This document shows, piece after piece, positions 50,253 to 60,073 of a DNA stretch of 64,000 bases. The notes beneath the pieces were generated by a model that ran no database searches, was not told the DNA's origin, and saw nothing but the letters and a program-made list of their open reading frames with translations. Every line of letters begins with the position of its first letter. Position 1 is the stretch's first letter. Made by a program: the position numbers and the translations under genes. The stretch covers positions 2,170,001 through 2,234,000 of the forward strand of contig CP062007.1 of the NCBI GenBank assembly GCA_022749295.1. The letters run 5' to 3'. Source of the stretch: Flavobacteriaceae bacterium GSB9 (GTDB lineage Bacteria; Bacteroidota; Bacteroidia; Flavobacteriales; Flavobacteriaceae).

Positions 50253-50798
50253 ATGAAAAACGGAATTATAGTTTTCCTCATTCTCTTATTGTGTGGATGT
50301 GCATCTCACGGACCTGTTTTCAGAGAAAAAGTTAACAAAATGGAAGTAACTATTCCGTTTGAGAGTTTTTCAATTTCTGTGTCTGATCTCCGAGACTATG
50401 TGAGCGACAATGATATTTTTTTGAACCCAATCACTTTTGGCGGAGAACAGGACTTTGTTTCACCTCCAGTTCCTGATAATTTGGAATCTGAGCTTAAATC
50501 AATAATTAACGAAGCGAAAATTAAAGGTGATAGAAGTATAAAGTTTGAAGTAGAAATTAAAAAAGGGGTTCAAACGTTTCATTTTAACGGATTTCATGAA
50601 GTAGAATATGTAGAAGTCATATTAAACATTAAAGCATTAGACAATGAGACTGAAGAACTAATTGGGCAAACAACATCTAAATCTTGGGGAAAAAAGAAAA
50701 CCTTCGATGCAACGTATAAAAGAATAAATCGAATGTATTTGACAGCCTTCAGACATGCTTTTAAATCGGGATTGAAAGAATTAAAATATAAAAACTAA
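50253..50798 (+). CDS. Lipoprotein of unknown function (cassette)
   Basis: 181 aa from the ATG giving MKNGIIVFLILLLCGC (lipobox LLLCGC); the GTG start upstream lies at the cassette border. The mature region is beta-rich (VTIPFESFSISVSDLRDYV, IKFEVEIKKGVQTFHF, YVEVILNIKALDNET) with a helical end. The stop codon TAA is part of the attC opening TAAGCACAAC. No family recognised. Confidence 0.7.
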   Translation: MKNGIIVFLILLLCGCASHGPVFREKVNKMEVTIPFESFSISVSDLRDYVSDNDIFLNPITFGGEQDFVSPPVPDNLESELKSIINEAKIKGDRSIKFEVEIKKGVQTFHFNGFHEVEYVEVILNIKALDNETEELIGQTTSKSWGKKKTFDATYKRINRMYLTAFRHAFKSGLKELKYKN

Positions 50799-51135
50799 GC
50801 ACAACACCGTATCCTGTGAAAGGCACTAGTCCATTTTCTCAAAGTTAATATTTTTAAACGTATTTAATTTGCTCTACATCCTATCTGTGATCAGCTCCTT
50901 TTGGCCGTCACCAGTATCTGTATGATTATAAGCACATAGATCCTGACACTTTCTATCAGAATGTGATTGCTGATAGAGCCACCTAAGGTGTTCTGTAATA
51001 TGGACTTGAATACTTCTTTCGTGAGCTTTGTTATTGGTTTATGTCTTTATTGGAATTACTGCTCTTTTTTTAATCAAAAAAAAGATGGGATCTATTCAGA
51101 CCCCATCCTTTTAGATTAACCAATGTACTATTATT
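50799..51135. other. Gap with truncated attC and terminator
   Basis: The attC that should follow the cassette has only its first half (ACCGTATCC). The rest holds no intact gene. The minus-strand stretch 50878-51030 reads partly as protein (ILQNTLGGSISNHILIESV), perhaps a remnant. The terminator at 51076-51107 is listed separately. Confidence 0.45.
51076..51107 (-). terminator. Terminator of the rhamnogalacturonan lyase gene
   Basis: GATGGGGTCT pairs with AGATCCCATC (one mismatch/wobble), followed on the minus strand by TTTTTTTT. Confidence 0.8.
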
Positions 51136-54100
51136 TTATAACTTGATTACCCTTTTGTTTATTTGTGATTCAGAAGTTTTTACAATAAGTAAATAGACTC
51201 CCACCTCAAGATTGCTCATATCTAATTGGTATCGTTTATCACCAGTTTTAACCAGATTGGTTTGCACCAGTCTACCATTGATGTCTACCAAATCCATACC
51301 GACCAACTCTAAACCTAAAGTAATGTTTAGATACTGCGATGTTGGATTAGGATACAGCTTAAATTCTAAAGGTTCTATGCCCAAATCTGTCGACTCGGTA
51401 TTCAACATTTTTGCCGATGAACCTGTACACGTTATTTGATTTTGTGTTGCGTCATAAGGCAGATTGCTATGTGTAATATCATCTACACAGAAATCAACCA
51501 CAACATTTCCTTTCTCTGTTGATGTGGTTTGTAAATAAGCAACACCATTCGCATCTGTAACACCTGAAACACTTTCTCCAAACGAACCACTAAATGTTCC
51601 AAAAACCGTGGCACCAGATACTGTATTTGACTGATCGTCTACAACAGTCACCGTTGCTGCACCATATTTCTTGCCTTTCGCCGCACTTACGGTACTTGTT
51701 TCAATAGTATCAACAGCCATGTATGGACTGCTAGCCGGGATTACAGTTATGTTATAGGTAACACTACTCACTCCACCACAATCATTGGTATGTGTAGCTG
51801 TAGCGGAACAAGAACTGGTTAAGGTTACACTTTGCTCACGTGAAGTCCCCGAGGTACCACACCCACTCCAGCTCCAGGATCCACCAGTTGTTGGATGTGG
51901 ACCAAATACTATATTATCACCTTCATTGACTGTAATATCTGTTCCCGTAAACCATCCGGTGGAGTTAACATTATAGTAAGGGGTTATCGTTGAAGGAGCA
52001 CAACTTCCCGTAACATTAACTGCAGTTGAAGTGGTTGTCTGTTCATCATTATCAGTTGCCACAGCCGTTAAACTGAAGGATCCGGTACCAATCGTCCAGT
52101 TTACAGAATAAGGACTCGTACTATCGATACCTAAAGATACGCCATCTACGAAGAATTCCACCTGGGTAACATTTCCATCAGAATCTGATGCACTAGCTGT
52201 AATACTCACACTGGTACCTTCATCATAACTTGATCCATCGGCTGGACTGGTTATACTTACCGTAGGTGATTTTGGTATTGCATTTCCTGTTGTAAGAACT
52301 GCTATAGATGTCGTAGTTGCAAGGTCATCATCTGTTGCCACAGCCGTTAAACTATAGCCACCAACTCCGATGGTCCAGTTGACAGAATATGGACTGACAT
52401 TGTCTACACCTATGGAAACGCCGTTTGCAAAGAACTCCACCTGTGAAACACTACCATCTACATCAGCTGCAGTCGCAGCCACTGACACGATGGTGCCTTC
52501 ATCGTAACTTGACCCATTGATAGGATTAGTGATGCTCACTGTGGGCGGTGTATTTGGAAGGGCACTTCCTGTTACACTAACAGCTGTTGATGTTGTTGTT
52601 ACAAGATCATCATCTGTTGCCACCGCCGTTAAGCTATAATTTCCATCTCCAATGGTCCAGTTAACCGAATACGGACTCGTAGTATCGACCCCAATAGACT
52701 CTCCATCTACAAAAAACTCAACTTGGGCAACATCACCATCTGTATCCGCAGCCGAAGCATTGATGGTCACGTCCGACCCTATTAAATATTGCGCTCCTTC
52801 CGATGGACTGGTGATACTCACTGTTGGAGGTTCGTTTGCCACGACATCCAATTCAGCGATTTCCTGATCAGAAAACACATAATTATAAATCCTGAAATCA
52901 TCAATAAGACCGTTAAACAATGGATCGGGCCATTGGCTCTTACCAATGTAATTCTGCACGGGATTAAAATCTGACGGCTTAATGGTTGATCCAACGCTAT
53001 ATTGAGCCACATTATCGCCATTTAAATAGAGTGTAATGGCATTCGAGTTTATCGTTACCGCAAGATGCGACCATTTATTAAACGGTAATGTAGGGCCTAC
53101 TACATTTTGGGTAATACCATTTTCCGTAATTGAGAATTGCAAAGCGCCATCTGAGTTACTGGCTGTGAGGAACATATTCTCTGTTTGGCCATTACCGAAA
53201 TCGAAAATTCTTTGCCATGGATTTCCTCCATTCCAGTAAACCCATGTAGTTACGGTCAATCTATTAAGGTTATCCACGACTCCAGCAGGAGCTGAAACAT
53301 AATCATCAGTACCATCAAGCACTAAGGCATTGTCTATCTTACCAGATGAGAACGTTGCTCCACCAGAAACCGTACCATCATTTCCATTCCCAGAGTTATC
53401 AAATGCGGTTGTGCCACCTGTTTCATCAAACGGATAATGTAAAATATTCTTCTTTACATTGACTGTAAAATTTGAAGATGAAACACAACCTGAATCATTC
53501 GTATATATGACGGTGGCTAGGCAAGATTCGGTTGGAGTAAAGGTCTGTTCCCGTGACGTCCCCGAAGTACCACACCCGGACCAGCTCCAACTCCCTCCAA
53601 CATCGGGCTGTGGTGAAAATGTAACTGATGAGCCAAGGTTTATAGACACCTCATTTACCTGTGCAAGAGTCCCACCATCTACACCAATATAGGGTACTAT
53701 TGCCGTTGGCGTACACTCGCTATTTACCAATTTGATATTAGGAGATGGTGGTGTATCCATCTCTCCTCCAAAATAAAATCCTAGATTTGGAGGCTGGTTA
53801 TACGAAATATTCTGCCAAGAAATCGCAGTCCTATAGTTGGGGTCATGCATTAAAGTATACATTCTTTGATTAGTAACGAAAGGCGTAACAAACACAGCCA
53901 AACCTGTATTATCATCAAGTCTATATATAACTTCTTCTCTCCAATCCCCCAAAATATCAGCCATAAGGCATGGATTTGACTTTGTACCATTATTTTCGGC
54001 TATTGGTGCCATATTATATAAGGTAGCTACCCTATCGGTCCCACTTCCATTCCATTTCGTTATTACTCTTCTGTCGAGTATTTCACGTTGAACATCACCA

Positions 54101-55653
54101 TCCCACCAAACACCAAAATTATAAGAATTTCCACCTCCTGCAGAAGTTGGTATTGCAGTTGATATTTGTTGGCCCGTACTACTGCGGAGACCAGAACCAT
54201 CAGACCCCCATATTTCCATACCTTTATAATTTGGATCGACATCAGCAGCCATACATCTTCCAATATCACCACTTGAAGGATTTGCCCATTGTACTGTACC
54301 GGTCTCAGCATTCCTTAATGCTAAACCCGGGATTTCTGTACCATTAGCATACTCTTGGCAGCTAAAATATTCCAAACCGGGAATATCGGGGTTTATATCC
54401 GCTAAATGGGCCGCATCGCCATGAGCAAAACCGGTAGAGTAAAGGCCATTGCCGTATTCATCGACCGCCATGGCTCCATAAGTTATCTCGTCTCTACCGT
54501 CACCATCTACATCACCCACGGCAAGATTGTGGTTTCCTTGTCCGTGATACTCAGTGGCCACACCACCAGGGCTGCTATCCCAGGCCCACTCTTGTGTTAA
54601 GGTCCCATTTCTAAAATGCCATGCTTCTATCTTTATGCGCTCATAAATACCTCTGCTTATTATAAAGCTTGGGTTTTCACCATCGGTATAGGCCACTGCC
54701 CACATACATTTAGTAGCCCTATGACCAAGTTGAGAAAGGCTATGGCCCGGCTGTCCCCATTGTTCAATTGGTGCAAGGTCAATATACCAATCCCATGCAA
54801 TTTCTCCACCCGTTTCGCCATCAAATATCGATATGTAATCGGGACCTTCGGTTCTGAACCAGAAAGGACCATTTTGTGTCGCTGAAGAACGATAATTCAC
54901 TTGTCCGTCTCCATCCCTGTCACCAATATTATTTCCTAAGCCGTCGATCATACCATCTGAAGTCCTGGTAGCAATTTCTGCCTTCCCGTCATTATCCAAA
55001 TCGTACACCAAGAAGTTTACCTCTACCGCGTGCAACAAATTGGGACCCAAATCAATGGCCCACATAAACGTACCATCAAGTTCATAAGCTTCAAGATAGT
55101 GGTTATAGGGTGAGGCAGGAGACTCATCAATTGAGAGTCTTTTTATGACAATTTCGTATTCCCCGTCACCGTCCAAGTCACCAACAGAGGCGTCATTCAG
55201 GTGATGGGTAAGGTAACCACCATTAAGCGACCGGACTGGGATAGTAAAAAACTCACCACCTCTAATACTTGTAGCCGGGGAAAGAACTTGCTCTGTTCCT
55301 CCAATAACAGCAGCTACACTGTAAGAATCGTCAGTACTAGTTGCATCAACATAATTTGAGACACTAAGATCGGAAGCAATTAATGTAGATCCTCGATATA
55401 AGTTATATGTAGCATTCTGGGTGTATTCGTCACCAGGAATCCTCCAACTTATTAGTACTGAGTTAGCGTCGGTTCGCATGGCAACCAATCCTCTATCAAG
55501 GTTTTCCATGTAGCGTTGCCCATAAAGTGTGAAACTACAAAACGTCATGATCGTAAATAAACACAGCTTAGTAAATAACCTGTTCTCAAATAACTTTTTA
55601 ACCGTGAAAGGATAAATCAACACGGTGTTTTTAATGTTAAAGGTTGTTTTCAT
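51136..55653 (-). CDS. Rhamnogalacturonan lyase (PL11-type) with LamG, Ig-like and T9SS domains
   Basis: 1505 aa. Signal peptide within residues 1-46. PL11-type beta-propeller lyase at about 47-650, with an FNIII-like start (MRTDANSVLISWRIPGDE) and repeated DxDxDG metal loops (VGDLDGDGEYEIV, VYDLDNDGKAEI, VGDVDGDGRDEIT, MADILGDWREEV). Then a GGSWSWSGCGTSGTSREQ module (about 690), a LamG domain (about 745-930), three near-identical Ig-like repeats (PPTVSITSP, QVEFFVDG, VATDDD), a second GGSWSWSGCG module, a Big1-like domain, and a type A T9SS tail (FKLYPNPTSQYLNI ... GVYLLIVKTSESQINKRVIKL). Cleaves the rhamnogalacturonan backbone at the cell surface or outside. Confidence 0.9.
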   Translation of the reverse strand: MKTTFNIKNTVLIYPFTVKKLFENRLFTKLCLFTIMTFCSFTLYGQRYMENLDRGLVAMRTDANSVLISWRIPGDEYTQNATYNLYRGSTLIASDLSVSNYVDATSTDDSYSVAAVIGGTEQVLSPATSIRGGEFFTIPVRSLNGGYLTHHLNDASVGDLDGDGEYEIVIKRLSIDESPASPYNHYLEAYELDGTFMWAIDLGPNLLHAVEVNFLVYDLDNDGKAEIATRTSDGMIDGLGNNIGDRDGDGQVNYRSSATQNGPFWFRTEGPDYISIFDGETGGEIAWDWYIDLAPIEQWGQPGHSLSQLGHRATKCMWAVAYTDGENPSFIISRGIYERIKIEAWHFRNGTLTQEWAWDSSPGGVATEYHGQGNHNLAVGDVDGDGRDEITYGAMAVDEYGNGLYSTGFAHGDAAHLADINPDIPGLEYFSCQEYANGTEIPGLALRNAETGTVQWANPSSGDIGRCMAADVDPNYKGMEIWGSDGSGLRSSTGQQISTAIPTSAGGGNSYNFGVWWDGDVQREILDRRVITKWNGSGTDRVATLYNMAPIAENNGTKSNPCLMADILGDWREEVIYRLDDNTGLAVFVTPFVTNQRMYTLMHDPNYRTAISWQNISYNQPPNLGFYFGGEMDTPPSPNIKLVNSECTPTAIVPYIGVDGGTLAQVNEVSINLGSSVTFSPQPDVGGSWSWSGCGTSGTSREQTFTPTESCLATVIYTNDSGCVSSSNFTVNVKKNILHYPFDETGGTTAFDNSGNGNDGTVSGGATFSSGKIDNALVLDGTDDYVSAPAGVVDNLNRLTVTTWVYWNGGNPWQRIFDFGNGQTENMFLTASNSDGALQFSITENGITQNVVGPTLPFNKWSHLAVTINSNAITLYLNGDNVAQYSVGSTIKPSDFNPVQNYIGKSQWPDPLFNGLIDDFRIYNYVFSDQEIAELDVVANEPPTVSITSPSEGAQYLIGSDVTINASAADTDGDVAQVEFFVDGESIGVDTTSPYSVNWTIGDGNYSLTAVATDDDLVTTTSTAVSVTGSALPNTPPTVSITNPINGSSYDEGTIVSVAATAADVDGSVSQVEFFANGVSIGVDNVSPYSVNWTIGVGGYSLTAVATDDDLATTTSIAVLTTGNAIPKSPTVSITSPADGSSYDEGTSVSITASASDSDGNVTQVEFFVDGVSLGIDSTSPYSVNWTIGTGSFSLTAVATDNDEQTTTSTAVNVTGSCAPSTITPYYNVNSTGWFTGTDITVNEGDNIVFGPHPTTGGSWSWSGCGTSGTSREQSVTLTSSCSATATHTNDCGGVSSVTYNITVIPASSPYMAVDTIETSTVSAAKGKKYGAATVTVVDDQSNTVSGATVFGTFSGSFGESVSGVTDANGVAYLQTTSTEKGNVVVDFCVDDITHSNLPYDATQNQITCTGSSAKMLNTESTDLGIEPLEFKLYPNPTSQYLNITLGLELVGMDLVDINGRLVQTNLVKTGDKRYQLDMSNLEVGVYLLIVKTSESQINKRVIKL

Positions 55654-56332
55654 ATTTAGTTTAATTTAGTTGTCTTATATACTGAAAGTTTAGTTTGCTT
55701 TTTATAAATGTATGCGCTACACTCATTGGGATTTGAACAAATATATTTCTACTCTCAATTGAAACCATCCTGCACATACCTGTTAAATCGATTGATTTTT
55801 AACAAAAAAAACAATAAATAAATAAAAAAATACACCTTTTATTGTCAAAAAATTAAAAAAACAAAAACCTACAACCTACTACAATGGCATCAAAGGGCCA
55901 AACATTAAGTGATAACTCAAAAAAATATGGAATCAAAATATACTTTTATACTCTGACCCGTCCTGAAATGAGGCTTCAGTACAAGACATAAAAATCCGTA
56001 TCCAAAATGAAATTTATTGCGAAGAGTGTACAGTAAAGCTATTTCAAAATACTTTTTGGATATTAATATGTCCAATGTTGACAAAATCTATTGCATCTGC
56101 GTGTATAATAACCTTAATCCTTTTTTTTGGCTTTCTGTTTATGTATCTAATTTAATATATAACAAACTTAAGCCGTGTAAAAAAAACATTGCTTATTTTA
56201 GTTAAGCCGTTTGGTCGTTGCTTTGTTGCTAGCTTCTGATTTTCCTTCGGAAAATCCTCGCACACAAACACGCAACTTTCCATACAAAAACACATTAACA
56301 AAAATTATGATCCGTCCTGAATAAAACTATAA
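55654..56332. other. 679-base gap containing a decayed attC
   Basis: No convincing gene; a 62-codon ORF (56017) looks random. 56161-56295 aligns with attC5/attC8 of subfamily III: GTGTAAAA, ATTGCT, TTGTTGCTAGCTTCTGATTTTCC-TTCGG-AAAATCCTCG, CGCAACTTTCCATACA. The right core is CATTAACA rather than CGTTRRC, so it is probably inactive. Confidence 0.6.
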
Positions 56333-57529
56333 GTGAAACAATCTAAGTTAATACTTCCCATAATCGTAATCTCTCAGTTCTGTTGCACGTCACTTTGGTT
56401 TGCAGGAAATGGTGTGATGGCCGATCTTATGGTGAATTTCAACCTTAATGCTAGTGCTTTAGGACACTTAACATCGGCTGTACAATTCGGTTTTATTTTA
56501 GGGACGCTGACCTTCGCCATTTTAACTATTGCTGACCGGTTTTCGCCATCAAAAGTGTTTTTAACGTGTGCTTTACTCGGCTCCTTATTCAATGCGGGAA
56601 TAATATGGGAAGGGAACAGTTTAGCAAGCATACTTTCACTTCGTTTTATTATTGGCTTCTTTTTAGCCGGTATATACCCAGTAGGCATGAAAATAGCTGC
56701 AGACCATTATGAAAAAGGATTAGGTAAATCACTTGGCTTCTTAGTTGGTGCATTGGTGGTTGGTACTGCATTCCCACATTTAGCTAAGGAAATGACCGGA
56801 GCTTTTCCATGGAAATCTGTACTGGTCATAACTTCATTTCTTGGGGCGTTAGGTGGTCTGTTGATGTTTATTATGGTTCCTGACGGCCCTTACCGAAAAC
56901 CTGGAAACAAGTTAGAAATATCAGCTTCTTTTAGTGTATTCAGAAATCATAAATTTCGTTCTGCGGCCTTCGGTTATTTTGGTCACATGTGGGAGCTGTA
57001 TGCCTTTTGGACATTTGTACCGATTATACTAAAGACATATGGCATGAAACATCCTGAAGCTACATTTAATGTCCCGCTGTTATCATTCCTGATTATAGGA
57101 TTCGGTGGATTGGCCTGTGTACTCAGCGGATATCTAGCACAAATATTAGGAACTAAACGAATAGCATTTATAGCACTTCTCTTATCTTGCGGATGCTGCC
57201 TTATTTCTCCTTTGATGTTCTTGACCGAATCTGAAAGCTTTTTTATTGGTTTTCTTCTTTTTTGGGGAATGGTTGTTATTGCAGACTCACCTCTTTTCTC
57301 AACACTAGTCGCTCAAAACGCCTTAGCAGAAATAAAAGGGACTGCACTTACCATTGTGAATTGCATTGGTTTCTCAATAACTATAATTAGTATCCAACTT
57401 CTGAATGTTTTACATGCTACAATGAATCCTATATATATTTATCCAATATTAGCATTAGGCCCAATATTAGGTTTGATAGTATTATACGAAAAGAATAAAC
57501 AGCACCTAACAAAACCTAAACTGTATTAA
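56333..57529 (+). CDS. MFS transporter
   Basis: 398 aa from a GTG start with twelve hydrophobic helices. Motif A-like loop (ADRFSPSKVFLTC) after helix 2, and the GIYPVGMKIAADHYEKGLGKSLGF segment between helices 4 and 5. It is of the class found with nitrate/oxalate or sugar exporters, substrate not predictable. It follows a decayed attC, so it may be an old cassette. Confidence 0.85.
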   Translation: MKQSKLILPIIVISQFCCTSLWFAGNGVMADLMVNFNLNASALGHLTSAVQFGFILGTLTFAILTIADRFSPSKVFLTCALLGSLFNAGIIWEGNSLASILSLRFIIGFFLAGIYPVGMKIAADHYEKGLGKSLGFLVGALVVGTAFPHLAKEMTGAFPWKSVLVITSFLGALGGLLMFIMVPDGPYRKPGNKLEISASFSVFRNHKFRSAAFGYFGHMWELYAFWTFVPIILKTYGMKHPEATFNVPLLSFLIIGFGGLACVLSGYLAQILGTKRIAFIALLLSCGCCLISPLMFLTESESFFIGFLLFWGMVVIADSPLFSTLVAQNALAEIKGTALTIVNCIGFSITIISIQLLNVLHATMNPIYIYPILALGPILGLIVLYEKNKQHLTKPKLY

Positions 57530-57574
57530 AAAACAGTTTAGCCAAATCGTTGTATATCATTTTGACAACCTACT

Positions 57575-58201
57575 ATGAGAAAATTTATAATCCTATTCTT
57601 TTTTGTCTCTTATTTCTGTTTTACGCAAACTGAAAAAAGAACTGATTTTGAAAAAAATGATTTTAGAATTGATTTAAAGTTACCGCACATAAATCATTTA
57701 TCATTAAATCCCGACAAAGAGTTTAGAGATAACAAATTTGGTTTTAATGGATACGGAATCGGATTTGAATATAATTACAGTGAAAAACGCTTTGTCGAAG
57801 CGAACATTTCATTTGTATTAACATTTGAACTACCATTTCCAGTACCAGTGGATACAGAATATAATAGAGCTCTTTACTCATATTGTCTAAGCGCAACTGA
57901 CAATTTCATTAAAAGTCACTTCTCTTTTGGTTATGGAATTAATTACGCAGTTAATCATAGGAATGAAATTTACGAAGATTTAGGAGCAAACGAAACACCT
58001 CTACCAAAAAACACTTACTATACTAATCGGAATTTAGGTTTGACTCTTAACACTTATTATAACATTGGAAAAACTTTAAATTTCGGAATTATATATAGGC
58101 CTTCATTAATAAATCTTGATGATGGATTTGACCCGATTTATGAACACCTTATCAGTTTGGAACTGAATTGGAGAATAAAATTGTTTAATTTAAAAAAATA
58201 A
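57575..58201 (+). CDS. Outer membrane beta-barrel protein of unknown function
   Basis: 208 aa. Signal peptide (ending CFTQ), then strands such as NKFGFNGYGIGFEYNYSEKRFVEANISFVLTF and SHFSFGYGINYAVNHRN, ending LISLELNWRIKLFNLKK. Small-barrel composition like cassette 4. It is preceded by GTTGTATATC (57548), a cassette-start-like core, but no matching end is seen. Confidence 0.7.
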   Translation: MRKFIILFFFVSYFCFTQTEKRTDFEKNDFRIDLKLPHINHLSLNPDKEFRDNKFGFNGYGIGFEYNYSEKRFVEANISFVLTFELPFPVPVDTEYNRALYSYCLSATDNFIKSHFSFGYGINYAVNHRNEIYEDLGANETPLPKNTYYTNRNLGLTLNTYYNIGKTLNFGIIYRPSLINLDDGFDPIYEHLISLELNWRIKLFNLKK

Positions 58202-58351
58202 AAACGTCGTAAAATCATTTTTTAATCTGAAGCCATATTTCAGGACGAGACAATATGAATAAAATATATTTGAAATAATTACATTTTTCAGACTGGGAGT
58301 TTTATCAACTTAATTGTTTTATAATAGAATTAATAACAAAAATCGATAAAA

Positions 58352-58780
58352 ATGAAAACCTCAAATTTTAAACTACTTACAATTTTAATTGCTATGGTAA
58401 TATTCGTCGGAACATTTACATCCTGTTCTGATAATAATGAACCAACCGTAAACATAACTGTCAACCAAGGACAGGTGAATGATGTTAGTGGAGATTTTAC
58501 TGGAAATGGTGGCAGTGGAACAAGGACAATTAGTTGGTCAAACAATAATATAACAGCTGACTATAACGCGGACATAACGTCGACTGCAACTGGCACTTTT
58601 CAGATGGTAGTCGCAGATGCAAATGGGACAGTTGTACTTGACAGAAATCTAAATGGCTCAACTGAACCTGATTCTTTTTCAGGAGTAACTGATGTTGGCG
58701 AACCAGGAAATTGGACTGTTAACATTACACTAACTACTTTCAATGGAGATGGTAGTTACTCATTAGGTTCTGGAAATTAA
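58352..58780 (+). CDS. Small lipoprotein of unknown function
   Basis: 142 aa. Lipobox TFTSC at about 25. The mature region is Ser/Thr/Gly-rich beta (TVNITVNQGQVNDVSGDFTGNGGSG, FQMVVADANGTVV, NWTVNITLTTFNGDGSY) resembling an Ig-like or CalX-beta-type sandwich. No enzymatic motif. Confidence 0.7.
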   Translation: MKTSNFKLLTILIAMVIFVGTFTSCSDNNEPTVNITVNQGQVNDVSGDFTGNGGSGTRTISWSNNNITADYNADITSTATGTFQMVVADANGTVVLDRNLNGSTEPDSFSGVTDVGEPGNWTVNITLTTFNGDGSYSLGSGN

Positions 58781-58812
58781 ATTAGCTTATTTATCACAAG
58801 AGAGCAATTAAA

Positions 58813-58849
58813 AAGGGAAGCACTTAACTTCCCTTCAACCTTTTTTTTC
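58813..58849 (+). terminator. Terminator of the small lipoprotein gene
   Basis: AAGGGAAG / CTTCCCTT stem, loop CACTTAA, then CAACC and eight T. Confidence 0.75.
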
Positions 58850-58870
58850 TCCAAACTGATTCCATAAAAA

Positions 58871-58892
58871 ACCACCCCATTTTTGGAGTGGT
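58871..58892 (-). terminator. Terminator of the DUF4382 gene
   Basis: ACCACCCC / GGAGTGGT pairing (one mismatch), followed on the minus strand by TTTTTTATGG. Confidence 0.6.
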
Positions 58893-58911
58893 CAAAATAT
58901 TTTTTAACTTT

Positions 58912-59745
58912 TTACTCAATAGTTAACAACTCTATTGTACCAGCATCTAAAATCTCTCCGACTGTTACAACAATCTCACCAGATTCATAGTCCTGATAAC
59001 CCTCAACAGATATTTTAAGTTTATAACTCCCTCCTTCTAGCCCTTGAACTAAGAACTTACCCAACTCATCAGTCATGGTATCTGTTATTAACACATCATC
59101 TAATGTATAAACTTCTACAATAACGTTCCCTTTAGAAACTAGAACTTCTTCTACAGTCTCGACAACCATACCGCTAATAGAGCCCGAATTAACTTCTGCA
59201 TTTACTTTAATCACAGGTTTTAAATTATACATCCCAGTAGTTCCTGCATCAACAACGGATTCTTGAACGTTCCAATCAAGTATAAAATTATACGAGAACC
59301 CCGCTTCTAACTCTGTATCCAGATTCAACTTTAACCCTGACTGTAGAGCACTTGGGGTATCAAGTGGTATTAAATCATCATTGCCTTCAATTTTCAAGGT
59401 ATTATTTTCTCCCAATATAAGCCTGATTTGTTTCATCATGCCTGAAGGAATTATTTGGTCTGTTAATAAAAGGCTATTACCAGCTATGAGTTCTGTTAAA
59501 TCAACATTGATTGGGTATCCGCTTTCTGAGATAAAGCTCTTCCAACCTTCTTCAGTGTCTGTAGCATTGTATTGAATATCCATAATTTCAACATTAACTT
59601 CTTGATAGTCGCCTGGGGCATCAACTAAGGTTAATTTAACTCTTGAGGTGCTTTCTGAGTCATTGTCCGTACAACTTTGAAAAAAGGACAAAGAAGCAAT
59701 TGCAATTCCAATAAATAAGTAGGTTTTTAAGTTTTTAAAATTCAT
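58912..59745 (-). CDS. DUF4382 lipoprotein with carboxypeptidase-regulatory-like domain
   Basis: 277 aa. Lipobox FFQSC at about 25. DUF4382-like domain at about 35-175 (VKLTLVDAPGDYQEVNVEIMDIQYN, DQIIPSGMMKQIRLILGENNTL), then a carboxypeptidase-regulatory/SdrD-B-like beta-domain (GSISGMVVETVEEVLVSKGNVIVEVYTLDDVLITDTMTDELGKFLVQGLEGGSYKLKISVEGY). Outer membrane-anchored, surface role likely. Its promoter region has a 23-bp inverted repeat. Confidence 0.82.
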   Translation of the reverse strand: MNFKNLKTYLFIGIAIASLSFFQSCTDNDSESTSRVKLTLVDAPGDYQEVNVEIMDIQYNATDTEEGWKSFISESGYPINVDLTELIAGNSLLLTDQIIPSGMMKQIRLILGENNTLKIEGNDDLIPLDTPSALQSGLKLNLDTELEAGFSYNFILDWNVQESVVDAGTTGMYNLKPVIKVNAEVNSGSISGMVVETVEEVLVSKGNVIVEVYTLDDVLITDTMTDELGKFLVQGLEGGSYKLKISVEGYQDYESGEIVVTVGEILDAGTIELLTIE

Positions 59746-60073
59746 GATACTTTTTTTTATTAATTTTATTATTAATAATAATGTTTTAACTCAACAATAA
59801 ATGGTTTATTGTTGTTCTGTATATAAAACAGTTTAACTGATGAAATTCCTACCCTATAAAAACAAAAAAACCTCCTATTTATTTAAACACTTAAAAATCC
59901 ATCTGGAAAATCATTATCATGAATTCTCTAAAAAAACAATAACGTATTGATTTTCAACTATTTTTTTTGTATATTATAGGTTAATATTAACTTCTACATG
60001 GAAGTGATGGAATAGTTATTTCCCCACAATCTTCACTTTAGTCCATTTACTTCTAGGTATTAAACTATCTATT
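59746..60073. other. 328-base gap with operator-like inverted repeat
   Basis: CAACAATAAA (59792-59801), TGG, TTTATTGTTG (59805-59814): 10-bp perfect arms about 50 bases upstream of the DUF4382 gene start. Another CTGT...ACAG follows. No gene seen. Confidence 0.5.

Larger units (their letters stand above)
47950..50805 (+). mobile_element. Integrase-less cluster of attC-bounded cassettes (CALIN-like)
   Basis: Three units outside the island show self-complementary ends. 47950 GTTGGCT pairs with AGCCAAC at about 48540; 48660 GTTGTGTGCC pairs, with a one-gap alignment, with GGCACCAAC at 50172; 50232 GTTGTGCTTA pairs perfectly with TAAGCACAAC at 50796. The attC at 48534 is of island subfamily I. 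No integrase gene lies near. They are likely inserted by the same type of recombinase in trans or are the rest of an older array. Confidence 0.7.

Noticed and set aside
56017-56205. 62-codon ORF in the gap before the MFS gene
   Set aside because: Random-looking composition; overlaps the decayed attC.
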